Origin: an uncultured Hyphomicrobium sp.
GTDB lineage: Bacteria > Pseudomonadota > Alphaproteobacteria > Rhizobiales > Hyphomicrobiaceae
Length of the DNA stretch: 64,000 nt
Assembly: GCA_934555825.1 (NCBI GenBank)
Contig: CAKTFJ010000007.1
Location: 1 to 64,000 of the forward strand
Direction of reading: 5' to 3'
The first letter of the stretch is position 1. Each line of letters begins with the position of its first letter. Of the stretch, positions 34,321-43,193 are shown piece after piece. The notes below the pieces were generated by a model. It was not told the DNA's origin and did not search any database. It was given only the letters and a program-made list of their open reading frames with translations. The position numbers and the translations under genes are program-made.

Positions 34321-35309
34321 TCGATCGGCGCCAGTTCATCGGCGGCACGGGCTTGACCCTGACCGCGGGGCTCCTGCCGTGGCCGCTCAGAGCAGGCGCG
34401 AGCGGCGCGCCGCTGCGTCTGGCGTCTGTGCGTTTCGGATCGCTTTCCTGGGTCATTGAAACCATTCGCGCTCTCGAACTCGACACGAAAGCCGGTCTCC
34501 AGATCGAGGTGGTCGAGGTCGCGTCGAACCAGGCCGGCCCGGTTGCGCTGCTGGGCAACGGTGCGGACGTCATCGTGTCGGATTGGACCTGGGCCATGCG
34601 TCAGCGCGCGCTGGGCGAAAAGCTCAAGTTCGCTCCCTATTCGTCTGCGCTCGGCGCTCTCGTCGTCCCCAACGAAAGCAACATCCGGGGCGTGCAGGAT
34701 CTGCAAGGCCGCGAGCTTGGCGTCGCGGGGTCTGCGATCGACAAAAGCTGGCTCTTGCTGCGCGCCTATTCGCAGAGGCTGATCGGGCGCGACATGGCGC
34801 GCTATGCTCGCGCCTCATATGGTGCAGCACCGCTTCTCAACGAGGAGCTGCGTTCGGGGAGGATCGAGGCGGTCCTCAACTTCTGGACCTATGCCGCCCG
34901 CCTCTCCGGCTCTGGCTATCGCGAAATCATCTCCGTCGAGGAGATCATGAAGGCGCTTGGCGTCGATCCCGTACCCTCCCTCGTCGGCTTCATCTGGAAG
35001 GAATCCTACGAGGCAACCAACGCGCGCGACGTCCAGATCCTGCTTTCGACCGTGGAGCAGGCCAACCGGATTCTCGCCACCGACGACAGCGCGTGGGATC
35101 GCTTACGCCCGCTCGTGAAGCCCGACTCCGATGGCGAGTTCCAAGCGATCATAGCCGCGTATCGGGCAGGCATCCCCGATCCGTGGGGGAGCGCGCAAAC
35201 CGAAGCGGCGAAAAAGCTCATGGAGGTGCTCATCGAGGCGGGTGACGCCGAGCTGATTGGCCATGGCACCAACTTCGACCCCGAGCTCTTCCATCATGCA
35301 GCGACCTAG
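34317..35309 (+). CDS. NitT/TauT-type ABC substrate-binding protein
   Basis: A 330-aa exported binding protein of the SsuA/TauA/NMT1 type. It has a twin-arginine-like signal (DRRQFIGGTGLTLTAGLL). LRLASVRFGSLSWVIETIRALELD and QAGPVALLGNGADVIVSDW are typical of the first lobe; ELGVAGSAIDKSWLLLRAY starts the second. It overlaps the genes on both sides. This subfamily transports sulfonates, nitrate, thiamine precursors and similar; the ligand is unknown. Co-transcription with methylofuran genes is the main contextual clue. Confidence 0.88.
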   Translation: MIDRRQFIGGTGLTLTAGLLPWPLRAGASGAPLRLASVRFGSLSWVIETIRALELDTKAGLQIEVVEVASNQAGPVALLGNGADVIVSDWTWAMRQRALGEKLKFAPYSSALGALVVPNESNIRGVQDLQGRELGVAGSAIDKSWLLLRAYSQRLIGRDMARYARASYGAAPLLNEELRSGRIEAVLNFWTYAARLSGSGYREIISVEEIMKALGVDPVPSLVGFIWKESYEATNARDVQILLSTVEQANRILATDDSAWDRLRPLVKPDSDGEFQAIIAAYRAGIPDPWGSAQTEAAKKLMEVLIEAGDAELIGHGTNFDPELFHHAAT

Positions 35310-36081
35310 TCCGTTGAGAAGCGCAGAAACGCCGGAATGGGTCTCGCGGCTCGCCTGGGGCCTAGGCTCCATCGTGGCCTTTTTCGCGTTCTGGGAGGTG
35401 ATGGCGATACTCATCCAGCACCGCCATTTGCCGGGCCCGACAGTCGTCTTCGCGGCGATGATGCGAGAGGCCACCAGCGGCGAGCTTCTCTATCACATCG
35501 GCATGACGCTCTATCGCGTCGCCATTGCCTTCACGCTCGCGATGCTGATCGGCTCGGCCATCGGTATCGCGCTGGGCCGCAACGGCAAAGCCGATCGCTT
35601 CTTCGATACCTGGCTTATTCTATTCCTGAACCTGCCCGCGCTCGTCGTCATCATCCTGTGCTACGTCTGGTTTGGCCGCACGGAATTGGCCGCGATCCTC
35701 GCCGTCGCCATCAACAAGATCCCGAACGCGGCTGTCACCGTCCGCGAAGGCGCGAGAAGCCTCTCGCGCGATTTGTCGGAAATGGCGCACATGTACCGCT
35801 TCGGCTATTGGCGCACCCTGCGCCACGTGACGCTGCCGCAGCTTGCGCCGTTCTTCCTTGCTGCTGCGCGCAACGGTCTTTCTCTGGTCTGGAAAATCGT
35901 GCTCGTCGTCGAATTGCTCGGCCGGTCGGACGGCGTAGGCTTCCAACTCGGCGTCTACTTCCACATGTTCGACGTCGCTATGATCCTTGCCTACGCGCTC
36001 GCGTTCATCTTCGTCGTGCAGATTATCGAGTTCGGCGTCCTTCAGCCCCTCGGCAACAGGGTGAACAGATGGCGGCGGTAA
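35296..36081 (+). CDS. NitT/TauT-type ABC permease
   Basis: A 261-aa permease with about six transmembrane helices. The family EAA-like loop is visible around SRDLSEMAHMYRFGYWRTLRHVTLPQLAPFFLAA. The ATG at 35296 (MQRPSPLRSAE) overlaps the binding-protein stop by 14 bases; an open frame extends 39 bases further back. It is followed by its ATPase with a 13-base overlap. Together they form a complete importer. Confidence 0.9.
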   Translation: MQRPSPLRSAETPEWVSRLAWGLGSIVAFFAFWEVMAILIQHRHLPGPTVVFAAMMREATSGELLYHIGMTLYRVAIAFTLAMLIGSAIGIALGRNGKADRFFDTWLILFLNLPALVVIILCYVWFGRTELAAILAVAINKIPNAAVTVREGARSLSRDLSEMAHMYRFGYWRTLRHVTLPQLAPFFLAAARNGLSLVWKIVLVVELLGRSDGVGFQLGVYFHMFDVAMILAYALAFIFVVQIIEFGVLQPLGNRVNRWRR

Positions 36082-36809
36082 CCGACACGGCGACGGGCTC
36101 GCTGAGCGTCCGCGTCGCGCGCAAGATCTATCCTGCCTCCGGCCAGCGCGAGGCGCAGCCGGTTCTGAACGGCATCTCGATCGACATCGAGCCCGGTTCG
36201 TTCGTGGTGCTGACCGGGCCGTCGGGCTGCGGCAAGTCCACGCTGCTCAACATCATCGCAGGGCTCGATCCCGACTTCGACGGCGAGGTGAAGCTCGGCG
36301 GCCCCGATACGCACTTGGGATACATTTTCCAGTCGCCGCGCCTGCTGCCCTGGCGCACCGTGCGCGAGAACATCGAGCTGGCGCTGCCCGCAGGCGATCC
36401 GCGCGTCGGGCAGATCGACGACATGCTCCGCCACGTCGGTCTCGAAGGCTTCGCGTCCCAATATCCCGAGCGACTGTCGCTCGGGATGCAGCGCCGCGCG
36501 GCGCTCGCCCGCGGCTTCATCACCGAGCCCGACGTGCTCTTGATGGACGAACCCTTCGTCTCTCTGGACGACCCCACGGCGCAGGGCCTGCGCGAGCTTC
36601 TGATTGGGCTCTGGAACCGCCGCCCGACGACGGTGATCTTCGTAACTCACGATCGTACCGAGGCCGTGATGCTGGGCACCCGCATCTTGCGCATGTCGAG
36701 CGCAAATGCGACTATCGTCCAAGACGAGACCGTGCGCCTCTCTCCGTCCGAGCGGACCGACAGAGACAAGGTGCTGGCCGAGCAGCAACGCATTTTCCGC
36801 GACGGATAA
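36069..36809 (+). CDS. NitT/TauT-type ABC ATPase
   Basis: A 246-aa ABC ATPase. Walker A is GPSGCGKST (about 50-58), the Q-loop IFQSPRLLPW, the signature is a weak LSLGMQRRAALARG (LSLGM in place of LSGGQ), Walker B DVLLMDEPFVSLDD, and the H-loop FVTHDRTEA. The altered signature is common in the SsuB/TauB group. It ends 31 bases before mfnB, so the importer and methylofuran genes appear to be one transcript. Confidence 0.92.
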   Translation: MAAVTDTATGSLSVRVARKIYPASGQREAQPVLNGISIDIEPGSFVVLTGPSGCGKSTLLNIIAGLDPDFDGEVKLGGPDTHLGYIFQSPRLLPWRTVRENIELALPAGDPRVGQIDDMLRHVGLEGFASQYPERLSLGMQRRAALARGFITEPDVLLMDEPFVSLDDPTAQGLRELLIGLWNRRPTTVIFVTHDRTEAVMLGTRILRMSSANATIVQDETVRLSPSERTDRDKVLAEQQRIFRDG

Positions 36810-36840
36810 GAACAAGTCCGCGAGACGTGAGCCCCCAAAG

Positions 36841-37587
36841 ATGACGACGGAGCACCGGCGCGTCCGCCTCCTTGCCAGCGTGACGTCTGAGGCGGAAGCG
36901 CGCCTCGCAGCCGCCCATGGCGCCGACATCGTCGATTGCAAGAACCCGGCGGAAGGCGCGCTCGGTGCGCTGCCGCTCGAAATGGTGACGGCCATTCGCG
37001 CAGCGCTTCCCGCGTCCGTGCCGGTAAGCGCCACCATCGGAGATCTCGCGCCCGAGCCCGAGCCCGTACTGGAAGCCGCGCGCGCCATGGCAGCGACGGG
37101 TGCGGACATCGTTAAGATCGGCTTCTTTCCGGGCGGCGACGCACACGCAACCGTCCGTCATCTCGGCCGCCACCTTGCGTCCTCCACGCCGCTTGTCGCC
37201 GTGCTGATGGCGGATGGGGAAGGTGCGGTCGACATTGCGCTGGTTTCGGCGCTGGGCAATGCGGGTTTCGCCGGCGTCATGCTCGATACGGCCATGAAGG
37301 ATGGCCGCACGCTGCTCCACCATCGCCAGCCGGAAGAGCTTGCTGCGTTTCTCGAAGCCGCCGCCGCCGCCGGCTTGATGGCAGGCCTTGCAGGCTCTCT
37401 CAAGCTCGCGCAAATTCCCGCGCTGTTGAAGTTTGAGCCGGACGTGCTCGGTTTTCGAGGTGCGCTCTGCCGCAGCTCGGATCGGGCGAATGCCCTCGAT
37501 GCGGACGCTCTGTCCGCCGTCCGCCGCGCAATCCCTCGAACGGAATATCTTGGCGCGACCGGCGTCGAGCTGGAGACGACACTATGA
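36841..37587 (+). CDS. mfnB: (5-Formylfuran-3-yl)methyl phosphate synthase
   Basis: A 248-aa TIM-barrel enzyme homologous to archaeal MfnB, which builds the furan of methanofuran from two glyceraldehyde 3-phosphates. The Schiff-base lysines appear in DIVDCKNP (Lys34) and DIVKIGFFPGGDA. In methylotrophs the product is methylofuran, the formyl carrier of the Fhc complex. Its stop overlaps the folB-like start by four bases. The ATG at 36841 gives the family N-terminus RRVRLLASVTSEAEA. Confidence 0.93.
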   Translation: MTTEHRRVRLLASVTSEAEARLAAAHGADIVDCKNPAEGALGALPLEMVTAIRAALPASVPVSATIGDLAPEPEPVLEAARAMAATGADIVKIGFFPGGDAHATVRHLGRHLASSTPLVAVLMADGEGAVDIALVSALGNAGFAGVMLDTAMKDGRTLLHHRQPEELAAFLEAAAAAGLMAGLAGSLKLAQIPALLKFEPDVLGFRGALCRSSDRANALDADALSAVRRAIPRTEYLGATGVELETTL

Positions 37588-38006
37588 GCAATCGCCACGC
37601 CGCATCTGCACCGGGCGCGCCGGCCACGGAGAAAGCGCGCGACGTCGGCCGCGATTGCATCTTCGTCAAGGACTGGGTGATCGACTGCAACATCGGCGTG
37701 TATGCGGAAGAAAAGGGCGTCACGCAGAAAGTGCGCATCACGATCGATGCCTATCTGGCGCAGGATCTGCGCGCCGCCAATGACGACATGGACACCGTGC
37801 CCTCCTACACCGACATCATCGATGCCGTGAATGAGCGGACGGCCGAGGGCCACATCAATCTGATTGAGACGCTGGCCGAAGACGTCGCCGCGCGTGTTCT
37901 GGAAAACACGCGCATCGATGCGATCCGCATTCGCATCGAGAAGCTGGAGCGCGGCCCCGTGCGCGGTGTCGAGATCTACCGCGCACGCGCGGGTGCGGTC
38001 CGGTGA
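37584..38006 (+). CDS. Dihydroneopterin aldolase family protein (FolB-like)
   Basis: A 140-aa FolB-fold protein. DCIFVKDWVIDCNIGVYAEEKGVTQKVRITIDAYL and YTDIIDAVNERTAEGHINLIETLAEDVA are the family blocks, the second holding the conserved Glu of the pterin pocket. It would cleave dihydroneopterin to 6-hydroxymethyldihydropterin for the pterin half of H4MPT. An extra ~20-residue N-terminus is present. It overlaps mfnB (ATGA) and the kinase gene (GTGA). Confidence 0.88.
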   Translation: MSNRHAASAPGAPATEKARDVGRDCIFVKDWVIDCNIGVYAEEKGVTQKVRITIDAYLAQDLRAANDDMDTVPSYTDIIDAVNERTAEGHINLIETLAEDVAARVLENTRIDAIRIRIEKLERGPVRGVEIYRARAGAVR

Positions 38007-38707
38007 CCCCGCTCGTCCTCAAGCTTGGAGGAAGCCTCGCAGAGAGTGGCCGGCTGCGTGTGACATTGGCGCTCGTGATGCGCGCGCGCCGTCCCGTCGT
38101 CGTCGTTCCGGGCGGCGGCCCATTCGCGGATGCCGTGCGCGAGGCGCAGGCCGATCTCGGCTTTTCCGATGCGGCCGCGCACGACATGGCGCTCGCAGCC
38201 ATGCATCAGATGGCGGCGGCCATGACCGATCTGGCGCCGCGCCTCGTGGCCGTGGACACGCGTCGCGCCATGGTCCGCGCCTGGCGCGACCGACGCATCC
38301 CCGTATGGTTGCCGGCGCGCCTGTGTGCGGGCGACAAAACCATCCCGCGCGACTGGTCGATCACGTCCGATGGGCTGGCCGCACGTCTGGCGGAGCGCCT
38401 CGGCGGCGCCGAGGTTGCTCTTTTGAAGTCGTGCGCCGTGCCACGCGGTGCGTCTCCCGAGACGCTGGCCGCGCTCGGGATCGTCGATCCCGTCTTCCCG
38501 GCGATCGTCGAGCGGGCCTCGCTCGCATGGCACGTGCTCGGCCCCGGAGAGGGCGCGACGTTTGCCGCTTTGATCGACGCCAAAGGACAGGCGCCGGAGC
38601 CCCTGTGGGTAGGTGGCCCGCTCGCTAAGCGGCGGCGGCCCCGGTCGCTCGTCAACGCATCCCGGAAGGACACGAGACCATGCCGCGCATCGTCGAGACC
38701 GTCGTAA
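38003..38707 (+). CDS. Amino acid kinase family protein, MfnE-like
   Basis: A 234-aa amino-acid-kinase-fold protein. LVLKLGGSLAESGRL and VVVVPGGGPFADAVREAQ form the phosphate-binding region, and WSITSDGLAARLAERL and VALLKSCAVPRG follow. Archaeal MfnE phosphorylates the aminomethylfuran phosphate in methanofuran synthesis; a similar step in methylofuran synthesis is inferred from the position after mfnB. The GTG start is coupled to the folB-like stop. The last ~25 residues are unusually basic and overlap the DUF447 gene. Confidence 0.82.
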   Translation: MTPLVLKLGGSLAESGRLRVTLALVMRARRPVVVVPGGGPFADAVREAQADLGFSDAAAHDMALAAMHQMAAAMTDLAPRLVAVDTRRAMVRAWRDRRIPVWLPARLCAGDKTIPRDWSITSDGLAARLAERLGGAEVALLKSCAVPRGASPETLAALGIVDPVFPAIVERASLAWHVLGPGEGATFAALIDAKGQAPEPLWVGGPLAKRRRPRSLVNASRKDTRPCRASSRPS

Positions 38708-39264
38708 CGACGACGAATGCGGAGGGGACGCCGCACATCGCGCCCCTCGGCCTGATCGAGGACGGAGACGGCTGGGTCATCGCGCCGTTCAAGCCCTCGC
38801 GCACGCTCGACAACCTGATCGCCAACCCGTTTGCCGTCGCGAGCCATCCCGGGGACGTGCGCGTCTTCGCCGGCTGCGTGACGGGCCGTCGCGATTGGCC
38901 GACGGTTCCTGCCGATGTCGTAAACGGCGTGCGTCTTCGCGATGCCGTCTCCCATTGGGAGCTGGCTGTCGCCGCAGTTAGCGAGGACGACGTCCGCCCA
39001 CGATTCCACTGCAAGGTCGTGCATGTCGCGAGCCACGCCGCTTGGGGTGGCTACAACCGGGCGGAGGCGGCGGTGCTTGAGCTTGCCGTTCTCACCACAC
39101 GTCTTTCCATGCTTCCGCCCGAGAAGATCGATGCGGAGCTGGCCTATCTGGATATTGCGATTTCGAAGACGGCGGGCCCGCGCGAGCTGGAGGCCTGGGG
39201 CTGGCTGATGGAGCGGGTCGAGGCGTTTCGCAGCGGCGATAAGGGTGCCGCGCGCAAAGTCTGA
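38680..39264 (+). CDS. DUF447 family protein (flavin-reductase-like fold)
   Basis: A 194-aa protein of DUF447, a split-barrel flavin-binding-like family found in archaeal and methylotroph C1-cofactor clusters. MPRIVETVVTTTNAEGTPHIAPLGL and SHAAWGGYNRAEAAVLELAVLTTRLSML are the conserved regions. A ribosome site (GGAAGGACACGAGACC) precedes the ATG, within the end of the kinase gene. It probably takes part in H4MPT or methylofuran synthesis; the reaction is unknown. Confidence 0.86.
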   Translation: MPRIVETVVTTTNAEGTPHIAPLGLIEDGDGWVIAPFKPSRTLDNLIANPFAVASHPGDVRVFAGCVTGRRDWPTVPADVVNGVRLRDAVSHWELAVAAVSEDDVRPRFHCKVVHVASHAAWGGYNRAEAAVLELAVLTTRLSMLPPEKIDAELAYLDIAISKTAGPRELEAWGWLMERVEAFRSGDKGAARKV

Positions 39265-39277
39265 GGCCGAAGCGCTC

Positions 39278-39415
39278 TCAGGCGAGGAGAACGGGCTGCG
39301 CGGCCTTGCCCCTGGCGCGATAGCGCAGGGAAAGCACGGTGCCGACGCCGATGGCGAGGGCCAGAAACACGGCCGGAAGGCAAAGGGCTGCAAGAAGCGA
39401 AAGCTTGAACGTCAT
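39278..39415 (-). CDS. Very small membrane protein (45 aa)
   Basis: An ORF of 45 codons on the minus strand encodes one clear transmembrane helix (KLSLLAALCLPAVFLALAIG) followed by a basic stretch (RYRARGKAAQ). GGGAAGGAC lies about 12 bases upstream of the ATG. It fills the gap between the convergent DUF447 and MfnF-like genes. The helix with a positive C-terminal flank is what a real small inner-membrane protein would look like, but conservation is untested. Confidence 0.45.
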   Translation of the reverse strand: MTFKLSLLAALCLPAVFLALAIGVGTVLSLRYRARGKAAQPVLLA

Positions 39416-39583
39416 GGGCCGTCTGTCCTTCCCGGAGAACGATGCTCGCTGAAGCGATGGTCATGGTTCTAGCAGCCGGCCTTTAAGGCACGGCTCAGGG
39501 CAGGGGCGGCATCGGAAGCATTTCGGAAAGGCCGCGTTAAGCCAATTCGTCTGTTATGAGATCAATTGGGTCGTGGGAGGCTG

Positions 39584-40606
39584 TCAGGCGTCGGCGAGGA
39601 GTGCCACTGCTACCGCTGGCGCGGCAGCCGTCGCCCACGCCTCTACCGAAGGGTCCGCCCCGGCAAGCTCGCCGTACGTCACGAACGTGCGGCCCAGCCG
39701 GCGCGCAATCTCGGCAACCTCGGCCGCACCGATGCCAGCCGCCACGACCGGTGCTGCAGCATCGAATCCCGAGGCCGACAGCACCAGCGCAGCCCCATCC
39801 TGGATTGACCGGAGCTGCGCCTCGCGGATGTGCGCGGCCGCCACGCGCCAATCCTCAACCGTACCATCGCGCGCGTCGCGACCGAGCATCCGCGCAAACC
39901 GCGTGACGCTTTCGGCCAGCGTTTTGCCTTGGCCATCGGCCGTCGCGTGTTGGTCGACCTCCGCTAGATCGGCGCCGAGAATGCGGCGCACGTCGGCCAT
40001 GGTCGCGAGATACTCGCGCACGAGGCCCACCCATTGCCCGCGGAACGGCGCGGCAGACGCGACGCCCATCACCGCCGTACGCGTGAAGCCTGTGTAGACG
40101 AGTTCGCCTGTGATCTGCCGGTCCGCGTCCGTCAATCCGCGCGGGCGGGGAACCCCGCCAGAGATCGGAATCACATCCGCAGTCGTCGATCCGAAATCGA
40201 TCAGAAGCGCATCGCCCGCTTTGCGTCCTGTCAGTGTCGCGGTCGCTAGGAAATTGGTCGAGCCCACGTCGGTATGATGCCGCCGCGCGTCATCGGCATT
40301 GCCGAACCCGCGAGGGCCCATCCAGAAGCGAAGCCCGTCGCCCAACGCATCCTGAAGACGCCCGATCAGCGTCAGCGCGCCGGTCTCCCGGTCGGGAAAC
40401 AGATCCGACAGTTCGCCCGTCATCGTGAGCGCGATAGGGTTCGCGTCCGCGATCAGCGGGCGGGCCTCGGCCAGCGCAGCGTCGAGCTTGTCCAGTCCCT
40501 GCCACAGCGGGCACGCGATCTGGCGCACGGCGATTACCCGGCCATCTGTGACAATCGCCACCTTGAGATGTGCGCCGCCAACGTCGAGACCTGCCGTAGT
40601 GCCCAT
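39584..40606 (-). CDS. Hydantoinase/oxoprolinase-like protein, MfnF-like (methylofuran synthesis)
   Basis: A 340-aa ASKHA-fold protein. TAGLDVGGAHLKVAIVTDGRV and LLIDFGSTTADVIPISGG are the two phosphate motifs, and RQITGELVYTGFTRTAVMGVA is a family mark. Archaeal MfnF couples the aminomethylfuran to glutamyl-tyramine; the bacterial homologue is common in H4MPT clusters. The ATG at 40606 has AAGGA upstream, while the open frame extends further without similarity. It is divergent from the HisA-like gene. Confidence 0.86.
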   Translation of the reverse strand: MGTTAGLDVGGAHLKVAIVTDGRVIAVRQIACPLWQGLDKLDAALAEARPLIADANPIALTMTGELSDLFPDRETGALTLIGRLQDALGDGLRFWMGPRGFGNADDARRHHTDVGSTNFLATATLTGRKAGDALLIDFGSTTADVIPISGGVPRPRGLTDADRQITGELVYTGFTRTAVMGVASAAPFRGQWVGLVREYLATMADVRRILGADLAEVDQHATADGQGKTLAESVTRFARMLGRDARDGTVEDWRVAAAHIREAQLRSIQDGAALVLSASGFDAAAPVVAAGIGAAEVAEIARRLGRTFVTYGELAGADPSVEAWATAAAPAVAVALLADA

Positions 40607-40692
40607 GCCGAGTGTCCTTGAAAAGCGTGCCCGGATCGGGCGCCGTCTGTTCTTCGCCGATGTGTTACACCACGGGCAGAACGAGGAAAGCC

Positions 40693-41394
40693 ATGCGGTT
40701 AATTCCGGTGATCGATATTCGCGGCGGGCAAGCCGTCGCCGCCAGCCGGGGGGACCGGGCGAACTATCGCCCGTTATGCACGCCGCTGGTCGAAGGCAGC
40801 GATCCCGTCGCGGTCGCACTTGCGTTTCACGCACTCTTCCCGTTCCCGACGCTCTACGTGGCCGATCTCGATGGCATCGAAGGCCGCGGCGCGGATCGCG
40901 CCACGCAGGCGCGCATTGCAGATGCTTGGCCGGGTCGAGAGATCTGGATCGACGATGGAGGGAGATCTCCCGAGCACTTGCTCCCGAAGCAAGTGTCCGT
41001 GTGCGGCTCGGAAGCCTTCAGCAGTATTGACGATTACATGCGCGCCCGCGAAACGGCCGGTGCCCTCGCCCCGCTCTCGCTCGATTTTCGCAGCGACACG
41101 TTCCTCGGACCCCCGGAGCTCCTCGCCGACGCAAACCTCTGGCCCGCCCGCATCATCGTCATGACGCTGGCGCGTGTCGGAAGCGGCGAGGGGCCTGACA
41201 TCGCTCGCCTTGCAGCCATCGTCGCCCGCGCCGGAAATCGCGAGGTGTTTGCGGCAGGCGGCGTGCGCAATGCCGATGATCTGCGTGCTCTGGATGACAT
41301 CGGTGTCGCCGGCGCGCTCGTCTCGACCGCGCTTCACCAGGGCGCCATCACTGCCGACGATCTCGATAGGCTCGGCGTGGAGTGCGATCACTGA
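40693..41394 (+). CDS. HisA/HisF-like TIM-barrel protein of the H4MPT cluster
   Basis: A 233-aa barrel related to HisA. MRLIPVIDIRGGQAVAASRGDRANYRPL, YVADLDGIEGRG and EVFAAGGVRNADDLRALDDIGVAGALVSTAL follow the HisA pattern. The true histidine enzyme is normally in a his operon; this variant occurs in H4MPT/methylofuran clusters of methylotrophs and methanogens, where its role is not settled. GAGGAAAGCC precedes the ATG at 40693. Confidence 0.85.
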   Translation: MRLIPVIDIRGGQAVAASRGDRANYRPLCTPLVEGSDPVAVALAFHALFPFPTLYVADLDGIEGRGADRATQARIADAWPGREIWIDDGGRSPEHLLPKQVSVCGSEAFSSIDDYMRARETAGALAPLSLDFRSDTFLGPPELLADANLWPARIIVMTLARVGSGEGPDIARLAAIVARAGNREVFAAGGVRNADDLRALDDIGVAGALVSTALHQGAITADDLDRLGVECDH

Positions 41395-41397
41395 CCC

Positions 41398-41438
41398 GAA
41401 AAGAAAAAGAGCCTGATCGCTTATCGCGACCAGGCTCT
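41398..41438 (-). terminator. Rho-independent terminator of fae
   Basis: On the minus strand AGAGCCTG and CAGGCTCT close a stem extended by TCGC/GCGA, followed by TTTTCTTTT. It lies about 150 bases after the fae stop codon. It may also serve the convergent HisA-like gene, less strongly. Confidence 0.88.
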
Positions 41439-41587
41439 GAAGTTTCAGTCCACTTGCGAGTGGATCGTGAAGGTTCCACCCGAAGTCTTTAGCCGTTCCA
41501 ACGGCCAGAGAGCAGTCTTCCCAATCGCTGCAGCAGACCCCCCTTCAATGGAGGGGCATCGTTATCCTGCTGTGGACGGTTTCCGCT

Positions 41588-42100
41588 TCAAGCCTTGGCG
41601 CCGAACGGATGCGAGACCGAGTTACGCTGAGCGGTCGCTTCGGCAGCCGTCGGCTGGCCAGCAACGGCGCGAGCGATAGCTTCCTTAACGGCGCGGTAGT
41701 TGTAGTCCTGGATCTTCGCGTCGTCAGCAGCTTCCCAGTGGATGAACACGCCGACGAGGACGTAGACGTCGTCAGCTTCGTTCGCCGGGATCACGCCTTC
41801 AGCAACCGAGTCCTGAACGGCCTTAGCAACGCCGTACTGAGCCGGGCCGAACATCTGGACAGCCTGGCGGGCGTCCTTGATGGTGACCTTGTTGAACATG
41901 ATCGTGTTCGGCTTGCAGGGCAGGTTCGGCGCGATCACTGCGAGAAGCGTCGTGAAGCCGTCCTTGTTGTTTGCGAGCGCGTTGACGAACGCGGTCTCGG
42001 CAGCGCTGCCGCGCGGTCCGATGACGAGGTCGATGTGAGCGACTTCGTTGCCGTCACCGACGAGCGACTCGCCGACGAGTACGCGATTAATCTTGGCCAT
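41588..42100 (-). CDS. fae: Formaldehyde-activating enzyme
   Basis: A 170-aa Fae, which condenses formaldehyde with H4MPT to methylene-H4MPT in the cytoplasm. The start [26 protein letters not shown] includes the conserved His22, and [35 protein letters not shown] is diagnostic. The length is exactly that of the family. The ATG at 42100 has GAAGGAAGGG upstream. Its codon use is strongly biased to GCC, AAC, GTC, CTC and AAG, as expected for a very abundant protein. Confidence 0.97.
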   Translation of the reverse strand: MAKINRVLVGESLVGDGNEVAHIDLVIGPRGSAAETAFVNALANNKDGFTTLLAVIAPNLPCKPNTIMFNKVTIKDARQAVQMFGPAQYGVAKAVQDSVAEGVIPANEADDVYVLVGVFIHWEAADDAKIQDYNYRAVKEAIARAVAGQPTAAEATAQRNSVSHPFGAKA

Positions 42101-42291
42101 GAGGGGGTTCCCTTCCTTCATATTGAACAAAAAAACACGCGCGCCGGGTGTTCGTCTTGAGAACGTTCACCTGGAGCGTCCGCCCGGGGAGTGAGGGCCG
42201 GCTGCAGACCGAAGACTATCCCAGTTGCTGCGAACGATGAGGAGCTCACCGTACCGGTTGGCCAGATAGCGGCGCTGCGGCGCCGCCCCTT

Positions 42292-42319
42292 AATAGACCT
42301 AGGATTGCGCGTTCGACAA
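42292..42319 (-). promoter_or_regulatory. Candidate fae promoter
   Basis: On the minus strand TTGTCG (42314-42319) and TCTATT (42292-42297) are 16 bases apart, giving a leader of roughly 180 bases before fae. A GGCGCCGCAGCGCC hairpin lies at the start of that leader. This is a pattern match only. Confidence 0.4.
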
Positions 42320-42323
42320 GGGC

Positions 42324-43193
42324 CTAGGAGTGCCCGGGAGTCGCACGCGGACGAATGAGCCGATCGGCGAAAAGCGTTGCGACCACAAAGTCGGCTGTAG
42401 TGCCGGGGTTTAGACCGCGCGCCTTGAGGGATCGGTCGAGATCGAGAAGGGCCTCCCACGTCTCGGAACGCGGCGCTGGAGCCCATAGCGACCGCATGGC
42501 CTGGGCTTCCTGCTGTACGCTGACCGCCGCCGCGAGGCCGTGCTTCCGCGCGATATGGCTGTCGGGAAAAGCTGCAAGCAGCCCCATATGCAGCGCAGTC
42601 ACCGCCATGGCGTCGTTTTGTGCAGCGCGACGAGCTGCATAAAGTTCAGGCAATGCAAAGGAGAAGATGTCGTCGAAGCCGGTGACATAGGCGCGTGCAA
42701 TTCGATCCCGGTCGGCGGCGAGCGCCATCGCGGCACCGAGGGGCATCGTGGGCGGCTGCGAGACGTCTCCGTCCTGTGCCCCACCGAGCCCGGCCGGATT
42801 GGCGAGGACGATGGCACGAAATGCCTGATCTGCGTCAGCGAGATTGAGCCCGTCGAGCACAACCCCCAGGCGCTCTCTGAGATCGTCAGGTCCTTCGGAG
42901 ACACCGGCCGCCACGGCAAGCGGCACCGTGAGCAGAACGATCCCGAGATTGGTATTACAACCCGCTGCCGCCATGCTGGCAGAGACCGCGCCCAGGATTC
43001 TTCGGCCGACGCCGTAGGCCGGATCGGCAATGAAGGGTGCCGCGGCGGCTGCAGCACGCTCGAAGTGCGAAATGTCCATGTTGTGCCCGGCGCCATGGAT
43101 GTGGACGTTGCCGGGTTTGAGCGCCTGAAGCTCCGCGTGGCAGGCGGCGATGAAGGCGGCTTCGATCACCTCGCGCGAGAGCGGACAGCTCAT
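42324..43193 (-). CDS. Triphosphoribosyl-dephospho-CoA synthase-like (CitG-like) protein of the H4MPT cluster
   Basis: A 289-aa CitG-family protein. AACHAELQALKPGNVHIHGAGHNMD is the family start, with the KPGNVH motif, and FDDIFSFALPELYAARRA and NPGTTADFVVATLFA mark the end. True CitG makes a citrate-lyase cofactor precursor with ATP; no citrate lyase is present here, and CitG-like genes are common in H4MPT clusters, where they may attach a ribose-phosphate unit. That role is inference. It overlaps the ATP-grasp gene by four bases. Confidence 0.85.
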   Translation of the reverse strand: MSCPLSREVIEAAFIAACHAELQALKPGNVHIHGAGHNMDISHFERAAAAAAPFIADPAYGVGRRILGAVSASMAAAGCNTNLGIVLLTVPLAVAAGVSEGPDDLRERLGVVLDGLNLADADQAFRAIVLANPAGLGGAQDGDVSQPPTMPLGAAMALAADRDRIARAYVTGFDDIFSFALPELYAARRAAQNDAMAVTALHMGLLAAFPDSHIARKHGLAAAVSVQQEAQAMRSLWAPAPRSETWEALLDLDRSLKARGLNPGTTADFVVATLFADRLIRPRATPGHS

